64,000 nucleotides of DNA from Linum tenue (taxonomy: Eukaryota; Streptophyta; Magnoliopsida; Malpighiales; Linaceae), in the NCBI GenBank assembly GCA_946122785.1, contig CAMGYJ010000010.1:46087134-46151133 (forward strand), read 5' to 3'. The notes below the pieces were generated by a model. It ran no database searches. It worked only from the letters and a program-made list of their open reading frames with translations, and had not been told where the DNA came from. Within the stretch, counting starts at the first letter, position 1. Each line of letters opens with the position of its first letter. A program made the position numbers and the translations under genes. Below are positions 1 to 11,229 of this stretch, one piece after another.

Positions 1-1680
1 AATTGATAGGTTCCAGAATGATAAAAGCTAAAGTGAATAGCTAAGGTCAAATGACCTATGGATAAATGGGTTATCCGAATTATGAGAAATCCTCTGGACG
101 TAATTCCATTCCCGGAAGTGAATGTGAAAAAGGACAAGGTTAAAATACCTAAACCTAAATTGGTTTGTTCTAATGATGAGAAATTCCAACAGTAATAAAT
201 TTTCACCTGCAATGAAAAATGGGATAGTAAAGAAATTTCCTATAAAGGACAAAGATGTTACCGTACAAGTAGTACGTGAAATGGATTTAAAAATGGACAA
301 GAACAAGGATATTGGTCATATTCTGTACTTATTGTACATGATGTTCATGATGATGATTTTATATTCATTGTGGTGGAACTGTGGTCGGTACAATCCGCAT
401 ATCCCATAAGTGAATTAAAGTATATGATTAGTTAACCACCTGTTACAAGGAATCAATTATGTATGGTCGACTTTTACCAAGAATCACTTGAACGAAATGT
501 TCAAACCGGGAGATAATTTTATGACGAAAAGTGATTCGCGACATGGCCAAGTTTGAACCCATGAGATTTAATTTATATGTCCATTTGTTCCATGAATACC
601 GAAATATCAATAGGTATATATCTGTACGGAAGAATCCAATAAAGTTATCTGGTTGGATTGGATTTGATCCCAAAATTTTCATATATATATACTATGGGAG
701 TTCCACACGGCCATGCCAAAAATCCACACGCCCGTTTGGAAATGGCCTTTGGCCGTGTGAAGGCTCGGCAATTCCCATACGGCCAGGAGTGCAATTTCAC
801 ACGGCAGTGTGAAAATCCTCGGCCAGCCAGTGTGGTTTTCTCGGCCACACACGGGCAAATGTATACTTCACACGACCGTGTGGCTTGCCCGTATACCGAG
901 CCTGAAGCCTATAAAAAATGACCCACACGGCCGCGTTGGCCAGAAAAAATCCGAATCACATTCGGTGATTTCATCACATTGGTACTCAATAAGTACCTCA
1001 TATAGTCGATACAAAAGGGAAGTATTCAAACTTGAATTTATTGATAAATTTGATTTATAAATCAAGCAGGATACATTGTATGAGATCTATCGATCTCTTC
1101 ATTTTTCATACTACCATATATGGAGCAAAGACTAGAAAATATCTAGTCATGCTTATGATCCTCGCGTTTGTGTATCGAAACGTAGCGTTCATGATTGCGA
1201 TAGTGTATATCTAGCAATATAAGTATTGCAATCAGAAAGAAAATCATAAAGATCCATGACACCCAAATCAATATTAGAAAGGAAGAGATTTCTTCGGCCA
1301 TTGCTTCACCCGAACTCGATAAGATCCCTGAAGCGACTTATAACGAGAAGAGTTCTCAAGAAGGGAAGAAGAATGATGGAATTGAGAGATGATGTATGAT
1401 TTTTCGGTTTGAGTATAATGAAATGAAAAGGAGGAAAGTTGTTGTTTTATAGCCGAAATTGGGGATAAGATAAGGATGTTGATGTGGTAGATATTGAGAG
1501 ATTGTGGTTTGAAATTTTGAAAAAGAAAATAGATATTGTAGTGTATGTCGGCCGCCATAACACACAGAAAGTGCCAAAAAGCAGATCGAATTTACCAGGT
1601 AATTATAGTTGATATTATGCTGTATGTTCTATCTAACAGTTCTCTTTTGGTGAAACAAAAAGAATAGGGTTCGAAATCTG
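1..1680. other. Repeat-derived stretch, no intact gene
   Basis: No reading frame here looks like a conserved protein; the longest open stretches are under 100 codons and overlap on both strands. Part of it (703-940) is dense in CACACGG-type motifs. The AT-rich sequence next to a copia element suggests old retrotransposon DNA, but I cannot assign a family or find element ends. Confidence 0.45.
703..940. repeat. Cluster of CACACGG / CCGTGTG motifs
   Basis: About eight copies or close variants of CACACGGCC or its complement GGCCGTGTG fall within 240 bases, some as near-palindromes (for example CACACGACCGTGTGG and TCACACGGCAGTGTGA). I recall such motifs from LTR regions of plant Ty3/gypsy elements, so this may be part of an LTR or its flank. 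No LTR ends or polymerase frames were found to confirm it. Confidence 0.5.
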
Positions 1681-1748
1681 GCGTCAATGGAGCTCGAACC
1701 TACGACGTTCCAGGTGAGGGCAAAGAGCCGTACCACTTCAGCCGCGTC
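1681..1748 (-). repeat. tRNA-like sequence (SINE head or tRNA pseudogene)
   Basis: Read on the minus strand, there is a box-A-like segment (about 1744-1728, CGGCTGAAGTGGTACGG) followed by a good box B (1700-1689, GGTTCGAGCTCC). Spacing fits an internal RNA polymerase III promoter. A full cloverleaf does not form, so it is more likely a tRNA-derived SINE head or a broken tRNA than a working tRNA gene. No target-site duplication or A-rich tail was identified. Confidence 0.45.
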
Positions 1749-1870
1749 CCCTTTTTGTATCATTCTTAGATTATTTCATAATATATATTATTGTGATTTA
1801 GACAACGGATTAATTCTCGTGGTTAATTATTATTTAAGAAAGAAGCAATCAAGCAAATGCAACAGTAAAC

Positions 1871-2503
1871 TTGAAGTTTACATTACGTGATAAATTGATT
1901 GTTTGGCATGACCGGTTGGGCCATCCCGGATTAATTATGATGCAAAAGAAAATTGAGAATTTATGTGGACATTTGAAGGAATTCCACAAGACAGTTTTAT
2001 CTTGTGCTGCTTGTTCTCAAAGAAAGTTGATCATGAGATCATCACCAGTGAAAGTAAGAATTTGAATATTATATACGATGAGCATATGTAATACCAAGTT
2101 GGTGAACCAATACACCATGTGGACCATTTAGGTATTTTATGAGTTTAATCGATGCATCGACTAAATGGTCACATGTATTCAGCTGCAACCTGAAATTTGC
2201 AAGACTGATTGCTCAGTTGATTCAATTATGGGCACATTTTGATGAATGTCCAATCAAGAAAATATATCTTGACAAATACTGGTGGTTACTAGAATTAATA
2301 CAAAATATCTTGTAGCACATGTGTGTGCACAAAATGATCTCGATGAATCACTCACTCTGACATGTCATCTTACATGCGGCAACACTGATTTTGCATCATG
2401 CCAACAAGATGTTACTAATAAACCCCTATATAATTGGTTCTGGTCAGGACCTAAAATATCCCATCAGAGAATTTATGAAAGTGCAATATACGATGTAAGT
2501 TGA
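1871..2503 (+). pseudogene. Copia integrase remnant
   Basis: The open part 1871-2065 encodes a GAG-pre-integrase domain: the WHxRLGHPG motif followed by a CxxC pair (CAAC) near the end. After several stops and a frame change, 2282-2503 continues the integrase core and its C-terminal side, with VAHVCAQNDLDESL and GPKISHQRIYESAIYDV matching the family patterns around the last catalytic Glu and the downstream LRIFGC segment. The intervening D,D part is scrambled. It is dead. Confidence 0.75.
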
Positions 2504-4612
2504 TCCACCACAATTTACAAAGATGGGTTTTGCAAAGGAAAATTGGAAACTGAAGTTGCATAAGAAGTCTCTATTTGTTTTAGTGAGACTAGAATTTTTA
2601 TATGATATTTATTGACGTTGTTATATGAACAAGTCAATGTTTCCAATATCAGGGGGAGAAAAAGAAAGGGTGAGCAGTTGATTTGCAAATTGGTTGAAAT
2701 GAATTATGATCCTCATACTTAGAATGTGAACATGAAGTTCAAAGATAATTCATTTGCCAAGATTGGTTAACCTACTGCCAGGCATCGTTACTGACCCAAA
2801 AGGAGGTGACGAAGTCACTAGCAACTGCTAATGCTCCTAAGTTAATATCCTAGAGGGATATATTATACACATATGACGTGTGATAAAAATTATCGGTTCC
2901 AGAAATACAAATCCTCAAATAAGAAGGGAGCTAAGAATAAAGATGGTTTTTATAATGAGGATATTGTAATTCTATTCTCCAAGAATTATTGGTTTGGTAT
3001 AACCACAGGTACCTGTTTGGGAAAATGAAAGAGCTCCCAATAAATTATATCTTGGATGAAATTTGATGGAATCAAAAGGAAGTCAACGTTGACAATGAAT
3101 TTTGTATATATTGTAGCGCGCAATATGATGAATGAAAAATGAGGATCGAAAAGAATATAAAACAAGATGATTGGCCAAATCATAACGACGCATTGGAGGC
3201 AGTTATGAACTCGCCTACAGAATAAAATGTCATGGGATTTATACTCCTTGTATACGAAGAAGTAATGTCAATAAAGCATACATGATGTCTTACAATGACA
3301 TAACAAAGGGGAAGAAATTGAGAGATATTATGCTCGACCTATCAAAAGAGTATTATATAATACTTGACATTGAGTATAAGGAGACTCACTCTCATATGGT
3401 GGATATGACTTTTGATATATAATCAATTAGTCTGGCAGTATGAGGAAAAGCGTCTAGTGGATGTAATACAGTGCATTTATAAAAGCATGCTTAATAATGA
3501 TGATATTTATATGGAACTCCCTGGAGGAGTTAGTTTGCACGAAGCAAACATGTTAAGGTTTTTTTTAAGAACGTTATTCAAGTAAATTGAATTTCCCCTT
3601 AAACAAAGTGAAAGAGCATCGATTAATATGAGTTAATGATCTAGATAATTTTGAGGCAGGCATCTACGTACTCAGAATATCTTCCAATGATTGTTTCATA
3701 TGTTGTGACAAAGAATCATTGGTTGTGGGTGCCAAACTTCTTATAAGAAGGTGTTTGTAATATGTTTTCAAGTTGAGATGAAAGGTATAAATATGGTTGA
3801 AACTCTTGAAGAGTGTTCAAAGGCAATAAGTTATTGAAATCAATAACTTAAAACGACGAGACTTTAACTTGGATTACAAAATCAAATATTGTAAAACAAA
3901 GTCCTCTGCATCAAAAGATATATAAATATGCACAAATGATAATAATGGATGAATTATCCATTGAATAGATCAAAGAGTAAGATCTATATGAAAATAATCA
4001 TATGTTTGTCTATTGGTAAAGTAATTACCAAATACATGGTCGTATAGTACATGATCTTAGTGTCATCGAAATATTAATATATTGCCACTTGATATATTAG
4101 TGGTACAATATAGAGTTAATCACGCAATGTGATATGATCACAAACAAGTTTGATGATGTTCCCATATAAGCGGGAATAAAGTTTATATGGCTACTTGACA
4201 AAGCAACATAGAGTATCTACATCATTTGATCATGCAGATACCATAGTCACAAATACGAAAATCATGAATCAGTTTGAAAAATATTCATGATAAAATTCAT
4301 TGGAGAAAATTGGTATATGTTCCGGAAAATTGATCTTGATGATCAATCATAGTATATCTCTTAATTGAAATTAGAGATGATGATGGAGATATGATATATA
4401 TTGTATTCCACAAGAGTTTTTTTTTTTTCACTCATAACCTTCGTACAAACACCCAACTAAATGTTTGGCTAGTTTGTTTAAACATTAATGTGACATGAGT
4501 ATCACTAGAATATTTCATTCTATATTATGTGAAAAGCTAGTACATAATATATTGGATATTGATGACTTCAAAATTGATGGATCTCCCCTTGAGGGGGAGA
4601 AAATACGCACTG

Positions 4613-4771
4613 CACTCTTTTTTCCTTAACCATGGTTTTTCCCACTGGGTTTTCCTGGTAAGGTTTTTAACGAGGCAGTATACAAAAGCGTATTACAAGA
4701 ATTGTGTACTCTTTTTCCCTTACTAGGTTTTATCCCACTGGGTTTTCCTAGCAAGGTTTTAACGAGGCATA
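4613..4771 (+). repeat. Two copies of a ~65-bp motif before the LTR
   Basis: The segment with CCCACTGGGTTTTCCTGGTA, then AGGTTTTTAACGAGGCA, occurs at about 4613-4677 and again, slightly diverged, at about 4708-4771. Both precede the polypurine tract. From memory, plant copia elements of this clade often carry such copies in the untranslated 3' region. Function is unknown. Confidence 0.7.
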
Positions 4772-4800
4772 TTCTTGATCAATGAACATCCAAGGGGGAG

Positions 4801-5102
4801 TGTTGAGAATTATTGAAGGGCGGCTGGCTGTTCATTGAGCAGCCGTCCCCAAAAACGTGTATACAGGACTGCATAGTATCTGCATAGTAACTTTTCCTTT
4901 TCTATAAATAGCTGAGATTTCTGATTTCAGAATTCATTCAGAGAGATGTTCGTGAGAAGAGAGAATTTCTCTCTATGTATATACTCTGTTGAAAGAAATA
5001 GAAGAGAAAGTGTTTTATATCTATTTTGTATCTACTTTGTCTATTATATCTCATATTGTCTTATTTCATAGTCTATACGTCTACATACCAAAATTCACAA
5101 CA
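4801..5102 (+). repeat. 3' LTR of the copia element (302 bp)
   Basis: The LTR begins TGTTG right after the polypurine tract and ends CAACA, a perfect 5-bp terminal inverted repeat of the TG...CA type. A TATA-like CTATAAATA lies at about 4902-4910. Length is short but usual for copia elements. The partner LTR is not in the window, so insertion age cannot be estimated. Confidence 0.8.
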
Positions 5103-5254
5103 AATTCCAACTAATTCCAAGAAAATTTAAGTTAGTCCAAATTCCTATACCAAAAATCCTAATTAATTCGAAAAACTCAACATTAATTCCAGAAAATTAA
5201 AATTACATCTAAAAAGTCTAAATCATCTTACGATAAATCCAAATCAAATAAAAA

Positions 5255-5412
5255 AAATGCCCTGCCCTTTTGCATAGTAATGTTCAACAAACTCCTTCAT
5301 GGTAGTTTCCCAGGAGGCCTGCTGAGTTAGCAAGTACTCTGTGTTGGGAGCTTCTGAATTCGTCGTTGGAGATCAACCGCAACAACACATTGCCACCAAA
5401 ATTGATATTCAT
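5255..5412 (-). pseudogene. Fragment of a 2-oxoglutarate/Fe(II) oxygenase gene
   Basis: On the minus strand one reads LLRLISNDEFRSSQHRVLAN, the segment of plant DOXC oxygenases (ACC-oxidase homologues) that ends at the last iron-binding His (the H of QHRV). It then jumps, with a frame change, to ETTMKEFVEHYYAKG, the C-terminal end of the same family. About 35-45 residues that normally lie between are missing, and nothing of the N-terminal two thirds is nearby. This is a deleted gene scrap just beyond the copia LTR, possibly carried with the repeats. Confidence 0.7.
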
Positions 5413-5850
5413 AACCAACAATATTAGTATAAAGACTCCATTAAAGACTCCATCACATTAAGAAAGCAGCTGTCTGTTTCAGGACAACCCAGAAGCAGCA
5501 GCATTCCGACTTCCGAGCAACCTATATTGTTAAGGTAATCAAGGCTCACTGTTCAGCCCCATTGCTGCACTGCAGAAATCAATTCAAACAACTTCCTTCC
5601 CAACCCCATCACTCGGTTTCCAGTAATCAACCATTCCCAATCCCATCATTTGGTTCGAGTAATCAACCATTTATGATATGCAGGTGAAAATTTATTAAGA
5701 AGCAACCCAAAGATACACCAAAATGGGACTGAGATACAGAGGGGGAACAGCAAACAGAAATCCCCATTAACCAAATCCAACGGAAGATCACAACACCTGC
5801 AAGAATAAAGCCAAAAGGATGCCTAATGGGTAGATCTGCAATTTCAAAGC

Positions 5851-6222
5851 TTGGACAAGACTGGTTTGGAAATGCCCAAACCAAGGACGCCACAGGGCGT
5901 CGTCGACGAAACGGAGAGCTTCTGCTACTCCTCCAGGAACTTATCCTTCGACGACACGTCGTGCGAGTTCAGCCGCGCCGGAGAGACGACGGGGAGCGAG
6001 AACGAGGAAGGGAAGCTGCTGCGGCGGGAGGCAGGGGAGGGCGGCGGCGGAGGACGAACCCGACTACCCGAGTGTTGGGCCGGCGCAGAGGATGAAGGAG
6101 ATGCGGCTGGGTCGATGAGGGAGATGATAGCGGAAAGAAGAGATGGGGTCGAAATGAGTTGGATAATTAGGGATTTAAGGTTAAAATGGGTCAAAATGGG
6201 CCTGAATGGGTTTTATGGGTAA
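5851..6222 (+). CDS. Unrecognised open frame, possible gene fragment
   Basis: An open frame of 123 codons starts MDKTGLEMPKPRTPQG and contains an acidic Ser-rich part and a Gly/Arg-rich part (residues about 55-75). The first 60 codons look coding-like in composition, but I do not recognise the protein. The frame runs into the tandemly duplicated segment at 6091 and ends next to the hAT insertion at 6226, so at best it is a disrupted 5' or internal piece of a gene. It may equally be chance. Confidence 0.2.
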   Translation: MDKTGLEMPKPRTPQGVVDETESFCYSSRNLSFDDTSCEFSRAGETTGSENEEGKLLRREAGEGGGGGRTRLPECWAGAEDEGDAAGSMREMIAERRDGVEMSWIIRDLRLKWVKMGLNGFYG

Positions 6223-7349
6223 AAGTAGGGCTGGGCATGCGGGCGGATCATCCGCGGGTTTGGGCCGACCCACCCGCATTTGACCCGAATTTCGATAAGT
6301 GGGTGGGTCTATGGGTGGGTGACGGGTTGCGCTGGGAGCCATCCGACGGGTGGTGGGTGGGTTGTGGGTGGGTGCGCGGGTGACCCGCTCAACCCAATAA
6401 CAAAAGGATCAAAGTCGTCGGCGGTAGAGAGGGGAGAGTGGAGACGTTAGACATAAACTAGGACTGCTCCTGGAGTTTGAACCTCAAAGCCAACCTTCCA
6501 AATAGCGATCCCCTCTTCTTCCCTTTATTTTTTCCTCTACTTCTTGTGCCTAGATCACTGCTCTTTCCTTTGTGGAATTGTTTTTCTTAGTTCCTTGCAC
6601 CTGATAATCATCTCAATATGTAGAAAACTCTTTCATAATAGAATTTCTATCCATTTTAAGAACTAATTCGTCATTTTTCGCCCTATATTCATCTTCTTGT
6701 TTCCCCAGATAACTCTCTTCGCCTATTATCATGTCAAGCTGACTCCTTTATATTATATACATTGTGATGTGGGTGAACCCACAAACCCAACCAAATCATC
6801 CACCATCCGCCCGACCCAACCCGAGACTAAATGTGGGTGGGTGGTGGGTTAAAAATTATCAATCCGTTTAAGCGCGGGTGGGTGCATTTTATGGTCAAAA
6901 TCCACCCGACCCACCCAATGCCCACCCCTAGGTAAAACCCAAAAATACCCTACCCTCTAGGGTCAGAATGTGACCCGGCCCTATTTTAGCCCTAAAGACA
7001 AATTGACCCTACCCGACCCATAGGGTTGGGCCGGGCCGGGCTGGGCTGATGGGTAGTAAGGGCCACAGTTACAGCCCTAGATGAAGGAGATGCGGCTGGG
7101 TCGATGAGGGAGATGATAGCGGAAAGAAGAGATGGGGTCGAAATGAGTTGGATAATTAGGGATTTAGGGTTAAAATGGGTCAAAATGGGCCTGAATGGGT
7201 TTTATGGGTAAAACCCAAAAATACCCTACCCTCTAGGGTCAGAATGTGACCCGGCCCTATTTTAGCCCTAAAGACAAATTGACCCTACCCGACCCATAGG
7301 GTTGGGCCGGGCCGGGCTGATGGGTAGTAAGGGCCACAGTTACAGCCCT
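6091..7349. repeat. Tandem duplication of a ~270-bp unit; first copy interrupted
   Basis: The unit from GATGAAGGAGATGCGGCTGG to CACAGTTACAGCCCT occurs at 6091-7079 and again at 7080-7349. Once the 705-bp insertion and its 8-bp duplication are removed, the first copy is 276 bp and the second 270 bp; the main difference is a 5-bp GGGCT-type step. Near identity points to a recent duplication. The unit's end, read in reverse (CAGGGCTGTAACTGTGGCCC), itself looks like a transposon terminus, but no matching inverted end was found. Confidence 0.9.
6226..6930. mobile_element. Non-autonomous hAT-type element, 705 bp
   Basis: The left end TAGGGCTGGGCATGCGGG and the right end, reversed, TAGGGGTGGGCATTGGGTGG form an imperfect terminal inverted repeat. 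Flanks are GGTAAAAG (6218-6225) and GGTAAAAC (6931-6938), a near-perfect 8-bp target duplication as hAT transposases make. The second copy of the surrounding tandem unit shows the empty site with GGTAAAAC only once (about 7207-7214). Subterminal regions are full of GGGTGGGT/ACCCACCC. No transposase frame is inside. Confidence 0.85.
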
Positions 7350-7997
7350 GGTTGTCATCATGCTCAACTATTATTAAAAAACGAAGAGAAAGAGCTTATG
7401 ACCAAGCCATGTTTTAAGCTTCTTTCATTTTCTGAGCCATGTTTCATGCTTGCTCCATCTTTGACTTGATTGGGCCAAAATTATGGGTTTTTTCTAGGGT
7501 CAGATATTATGCTAGTATAATGGAACTGCATTAAATACATCAAAATGAGTACAGATTCCATTTTATAGATTCCTCATCTATATTCTGAGCAAGTACCAAT
7601 TTGTAGAGGATAAAAATTTTGATGGGTTTAATGGCAAACCCAAGCTCCAAACATTCCATGGCTCCCAAGAGCATAATCCTCAAAAACATTGCAGAGACCT
7701 TACACAGATTCCTCCTATACGCCTTGATAACTAATCTCTTCTCTAGAAAGCTACAAGTTTTACATATTTCCTGGACTCTTTGAGGAAACCCCCCCACAAG
7801 ACTCTGCAATGTGCTTACAGACATTTGTAGCGATCTTGCAGCAGAGGCAAGAAGACAGAAGAAAAACTTTTCCCCGAATGCCAGGGAGCGAGCTGCAAGC
7901 CCCTGAGTTCTCATTGCTAGCATCCGTGCGCTTTAGATTAGATGAATGCTGCATCCCAATTCGCAGAGTTGATTCGATCGAGCAGAGATAATTGCGA
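7350..7997. other. 3' flank of HIT4, no other gene seen
   Basis: Overlapping short frames occur on both strands, none with a recognisable domain. The part next to 7998 is probably the 3' untranslated region of the minus-strand HIT4 gene. Confidence 0.5.
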
Positions 7998-10900
7998 TTA
8001 CAGAACCTCGTGAGCCTTCCCATAATACCTGTTGATGAATGGTGACTGCAACCAAAACCAACAGAGTTTATATTAGAGAGCATAACTGGAGAGGCAACAA
8101 TGTCATAACTCATAAGATTACTGAGCAATGATTCTTTTCAAAGTTGGTATCTATAAGAGTTTATTTGAAGTACAAATAGCTGAAACACTTGATGCACTAG
8201 CCTGCACAAGAGCTTAGATTTAACATTATCATACCTTAACCGAAGAAACATCTGGAGAATCATCAGTCTTCTTAGGGTAGAATTTGTAGAACTTCATATT
8301 CTCAAACGCAGCTCTGGCGTCTGCGCTCAATTCTTCCCTGGCCCTTTTCCGAGCTTCCCTAGCCTGGACAAAGAAAAGAAAATCGCTTTACGGAATCAGC
8401 CCTGTCAGTCACAGTTGTATAACGAATAAAAACAGGCAGTAATCGAAACAATCACCTCTCGGTTAGCCTTCTTGGATTCTCGAACTTTGCTTTTAACAAA
8501 CTCCTGCGACAGCCATGGAAATTCAGCACTAATACATGAGATTATGAATTCATAGAACCCTATACAACAGTCTTTACCTTGAACTCGTCCTTCTGACCTT
8601 CAGATAGTGCCTCATCCTTTATGAGATTATCAGTGAATTCCTAAGAATAAATGTAGACATACATCAGTAGATTTCCAACGAATCATGGCTATTATTGAAT
8701 ACATATAAGTAGATGAAACACTGCATCAAATTATTTAGCAGCTGGACCAACAGCTAAGCTTGTGAACTTTTTAGTAGTTTGTGCTTGATACTTCTATATT
8801 CTATCTTATCGATAATATGATAAAAAAAATTGTTTTATGGAAATGTAGAACAGAAAAAGCAACTCTATAAACTGATTTTACTCTTACCTCCAACTCATCC
8901 AATTCCCAATCAAACTCACATAAAACCTGAAAGTACAAAACAATTGGATGTTAGCACTGATATATCTTTGACAATTTTCCCACATATGCAAATTGTTTTG
9001 ATAAAAATAGCAGAACTATCAGTTCCAATTTATAATGCACTTCCAGAAGAACACATCAGCAATCTCCATGAAACTGATTAGCTGCAAGTAGCAAGTTATG
9101 GATTCAGTATTTGTATGTCCTTACCGGCTTGTCCTCTGCTGGAAACACTATTTGGACCTCAGTGCTTTGTTCAAATTCGTCTTCCTTCAGCGGATGATAG
9201 AAGTCTGGTCCAAACGGTAAAACAAATTCAATATTAACAATATAAATCATAAAGCAAGTTGGATCAAGATACATGAAGAACACATTTAAATTTCTAAACA
9301 TAAATTGTGTTCAAACTCACATGGAAGGCAGTATTCGAATTTCTTAAGCCGGTCTATCTTCAGATGTCTCAAAGCAGCCCTACAAACCAAGTTCATGAAT
9401 ACCATGGCAATAGCAACATCCATCAGTATTATAAATGTGGCAAACATGCAGCAATCAAGCAACTCTTGGATCTATTGCGCCAAAGATAGAATTTCCACTA
9501 CTTATCGGATACTATTAGGTATGGAGAAATACCAACAGCCCAAATAGGAAATGGAGACAGGACAACTTAAACAATGAGAGTGGAAGAGAAGACTTGAGAG
9601 GCAATACCTTCTTTGAGTACAGCTCAAGATGTAAACTTGAGATTTCAATCTGAGAACTTCTGTGTCCCTGTTTGCAGAAGAAAAGTTCAAGATTGAACAA
9701 CAAATTGGACAAGAATGGTTAAAATTGTCATAGCAAAAAATATAAACATAACCAACCTGTTCTCCATAGGAATGTATGGAACCCAGTCCATCTTCATTTG
9801 TTTCATGGGAACTATTTCTTCTGTTTCCCTTTGAACCGAATTAATTCCCATCTTGTCTGATGGAGGGAAAGGTGAAACAATCTGTGCATGAACAGTGCCA
9901 ACACGCAGAAGAAAGTGAGAACCACTCGACCCTTTGACATACTATCCATGTTAGCCATGCAAAAACCAAGTTCAACAGTATGAAGTATACTTACAGCCAC
10001 AATTGCAGGTACATTCATTACGTGGTTTTGGCCTTGGTAAGGAACCAATTGGGCTGCAGATCAAGAGCAACAAAAGCAATTAGCTAGTAAACAGAGAAAA
10101 CAGTAGAGTGAAAAGCAAATGCAGAGAACAAGACAAGAACACAGAAAAATAAGAATGCAGAGAAACGGTAAATAACCAGACTGAGAGGTTTACATACGTT
10201 CAGTACAGCCAAAGAGATACACTTTCTTCCCGTGCAGAGCTCCTCCCTCTTCAAAAGCTTCCTGAAACACCAAGAAATTAATTTAGCGTCTGCCACTGAA
10301 CATATATCAGTGTTACGACTAAGAACATATATCTACAAAATAGCTACAGGAAGCAGACGAAAGAAAACTGCAAGCAACTCACTTCCAGATTGGAGAAGTC
10401 CCAATTGTACTTGTATAAGCCATCCAGTTGATCCCACTGCAGAGAACAACAAACAAGCAACAGTTAGTTTACAGTCAAAGGAAACGAGCAACCATAAATG
10501 CAGCAGCGAGAATCCTGTCTAACCTCTGTACCGACTGGGAAAACTGCCTTCCATAGATCCTCCTGCACAACAAAGTTCGAGCACCTCTATTAGACATGAG
10601 AACGGTGAAGCAAGAGAACATCAGGGACCAATTCTCTAATGAAGGTACAACTTACAATCTACGTTCCAAACTTCAAAGCATTAATAAACCTTTAGCTGAA
10701 ACAATTACTCTCGAAGACTAATCCCAATCCCCATCACAGAACTAACTTTATCAAACACCGTCACAGATTAACCAGCCATCGCCTACCAAAATTTCAGTCT
10801 TTCATTCCAAAATCCGCGACCCAAATAAAACCCTAAACCAAATTCCACCCACCAATTCCTGATTCCCCATCCACATTACCCAAACCAAACAGCAGCCCTA

Positions 10901-11229
10901 TCTGCAACCCAAACAGAAAAATCCAGAAACAAACAATCATTCAGTTCATCGCTTATCCATACCATATTCCGCTTCTCTTCGAAGTACTCCGGCTCAGGCT
11001 CAACCTTCGCGCTCTTAGCTCGAGCTCGGCGTGCTTTACCAGCAGCAGCTGCTGCAGGAGCCGCCCCTTTCTTCGCCTGCTTATGATTCCCATCCGCCGC
11101 CGCTGGCTCTGCTTCCGCAGAGGAAGAAGTAGAAGCTTTGGGCTCCTCGACGACGGCGGCGGCGACCTCCTTATCCTTCTTATCCGTCGTCGCCTTCTCC
11201 GCCCGCTTTCTCTTTGCCCCCTTCCTCAT
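7998..11229 (-). CDS. HIT4: HEAT INTOLERANT 4 (HIT4) homologue
   Basis: A 377-residue protein from 14 exons: 11229-10963, 10562-10524, 10436-10383, 10261-10198, 10053-9995, 9881-9757, 9667-9608, 9379-9321, 9204-9125, 8926-8888, 8640-8578, 8503-8456, 8363-8235 and 8045-7998. All junctions are GT-AG and keep frame. It starts MRKGAKRKRAEK, has a Lys/Ala-rich N-terminus, then a conserved core (EPEYFEEKR, FPVGTE, VYLFGCTEPQLVPY, SPFPPSDKMGINSVQRE, MKMDWVPYIP, FEYCLPYFYHPLKEDEFEQS), a Lys/Arg/Glu-rich helix, and ends SPFINRYYGKAHEVL, as I recall Arabidopsis HIT4 (At5g10010). HIT4 is a plant-specific nuclear protein needed for heat-induced chromocentre loosening and basal heat tolerance. The N-terminal basic region is shorter than in Arabidopsis (about 434 residues in all). 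The frame stays open upstream to 11385 but without an ATG. Confidence 0.85.

Larger units (their letters stand above)
1860..5102 (+). mobile_element. Decayed Ty1/copia LTR retrotransposon, 3' part
   Basis: Copia-type pol remnants appear in the right order on the plus strand: a GAG-pre-integrase segment with VWHDRLGHPG (about 1897-1930), integrase pieces including VAHVCAQNDLDESL (about 2310-2355), a reverse-transcriptase piece NDDIYMELPGGV (about 3493-3535), then a purine-rich tract AAGGGGGAG directly before an LTR at 4801. Many stops and frame changes separate the pieces, so no protein can be made. No matching 5' LTR lies in the window; the left end is lost or lies outside. Confidence 0.85.
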
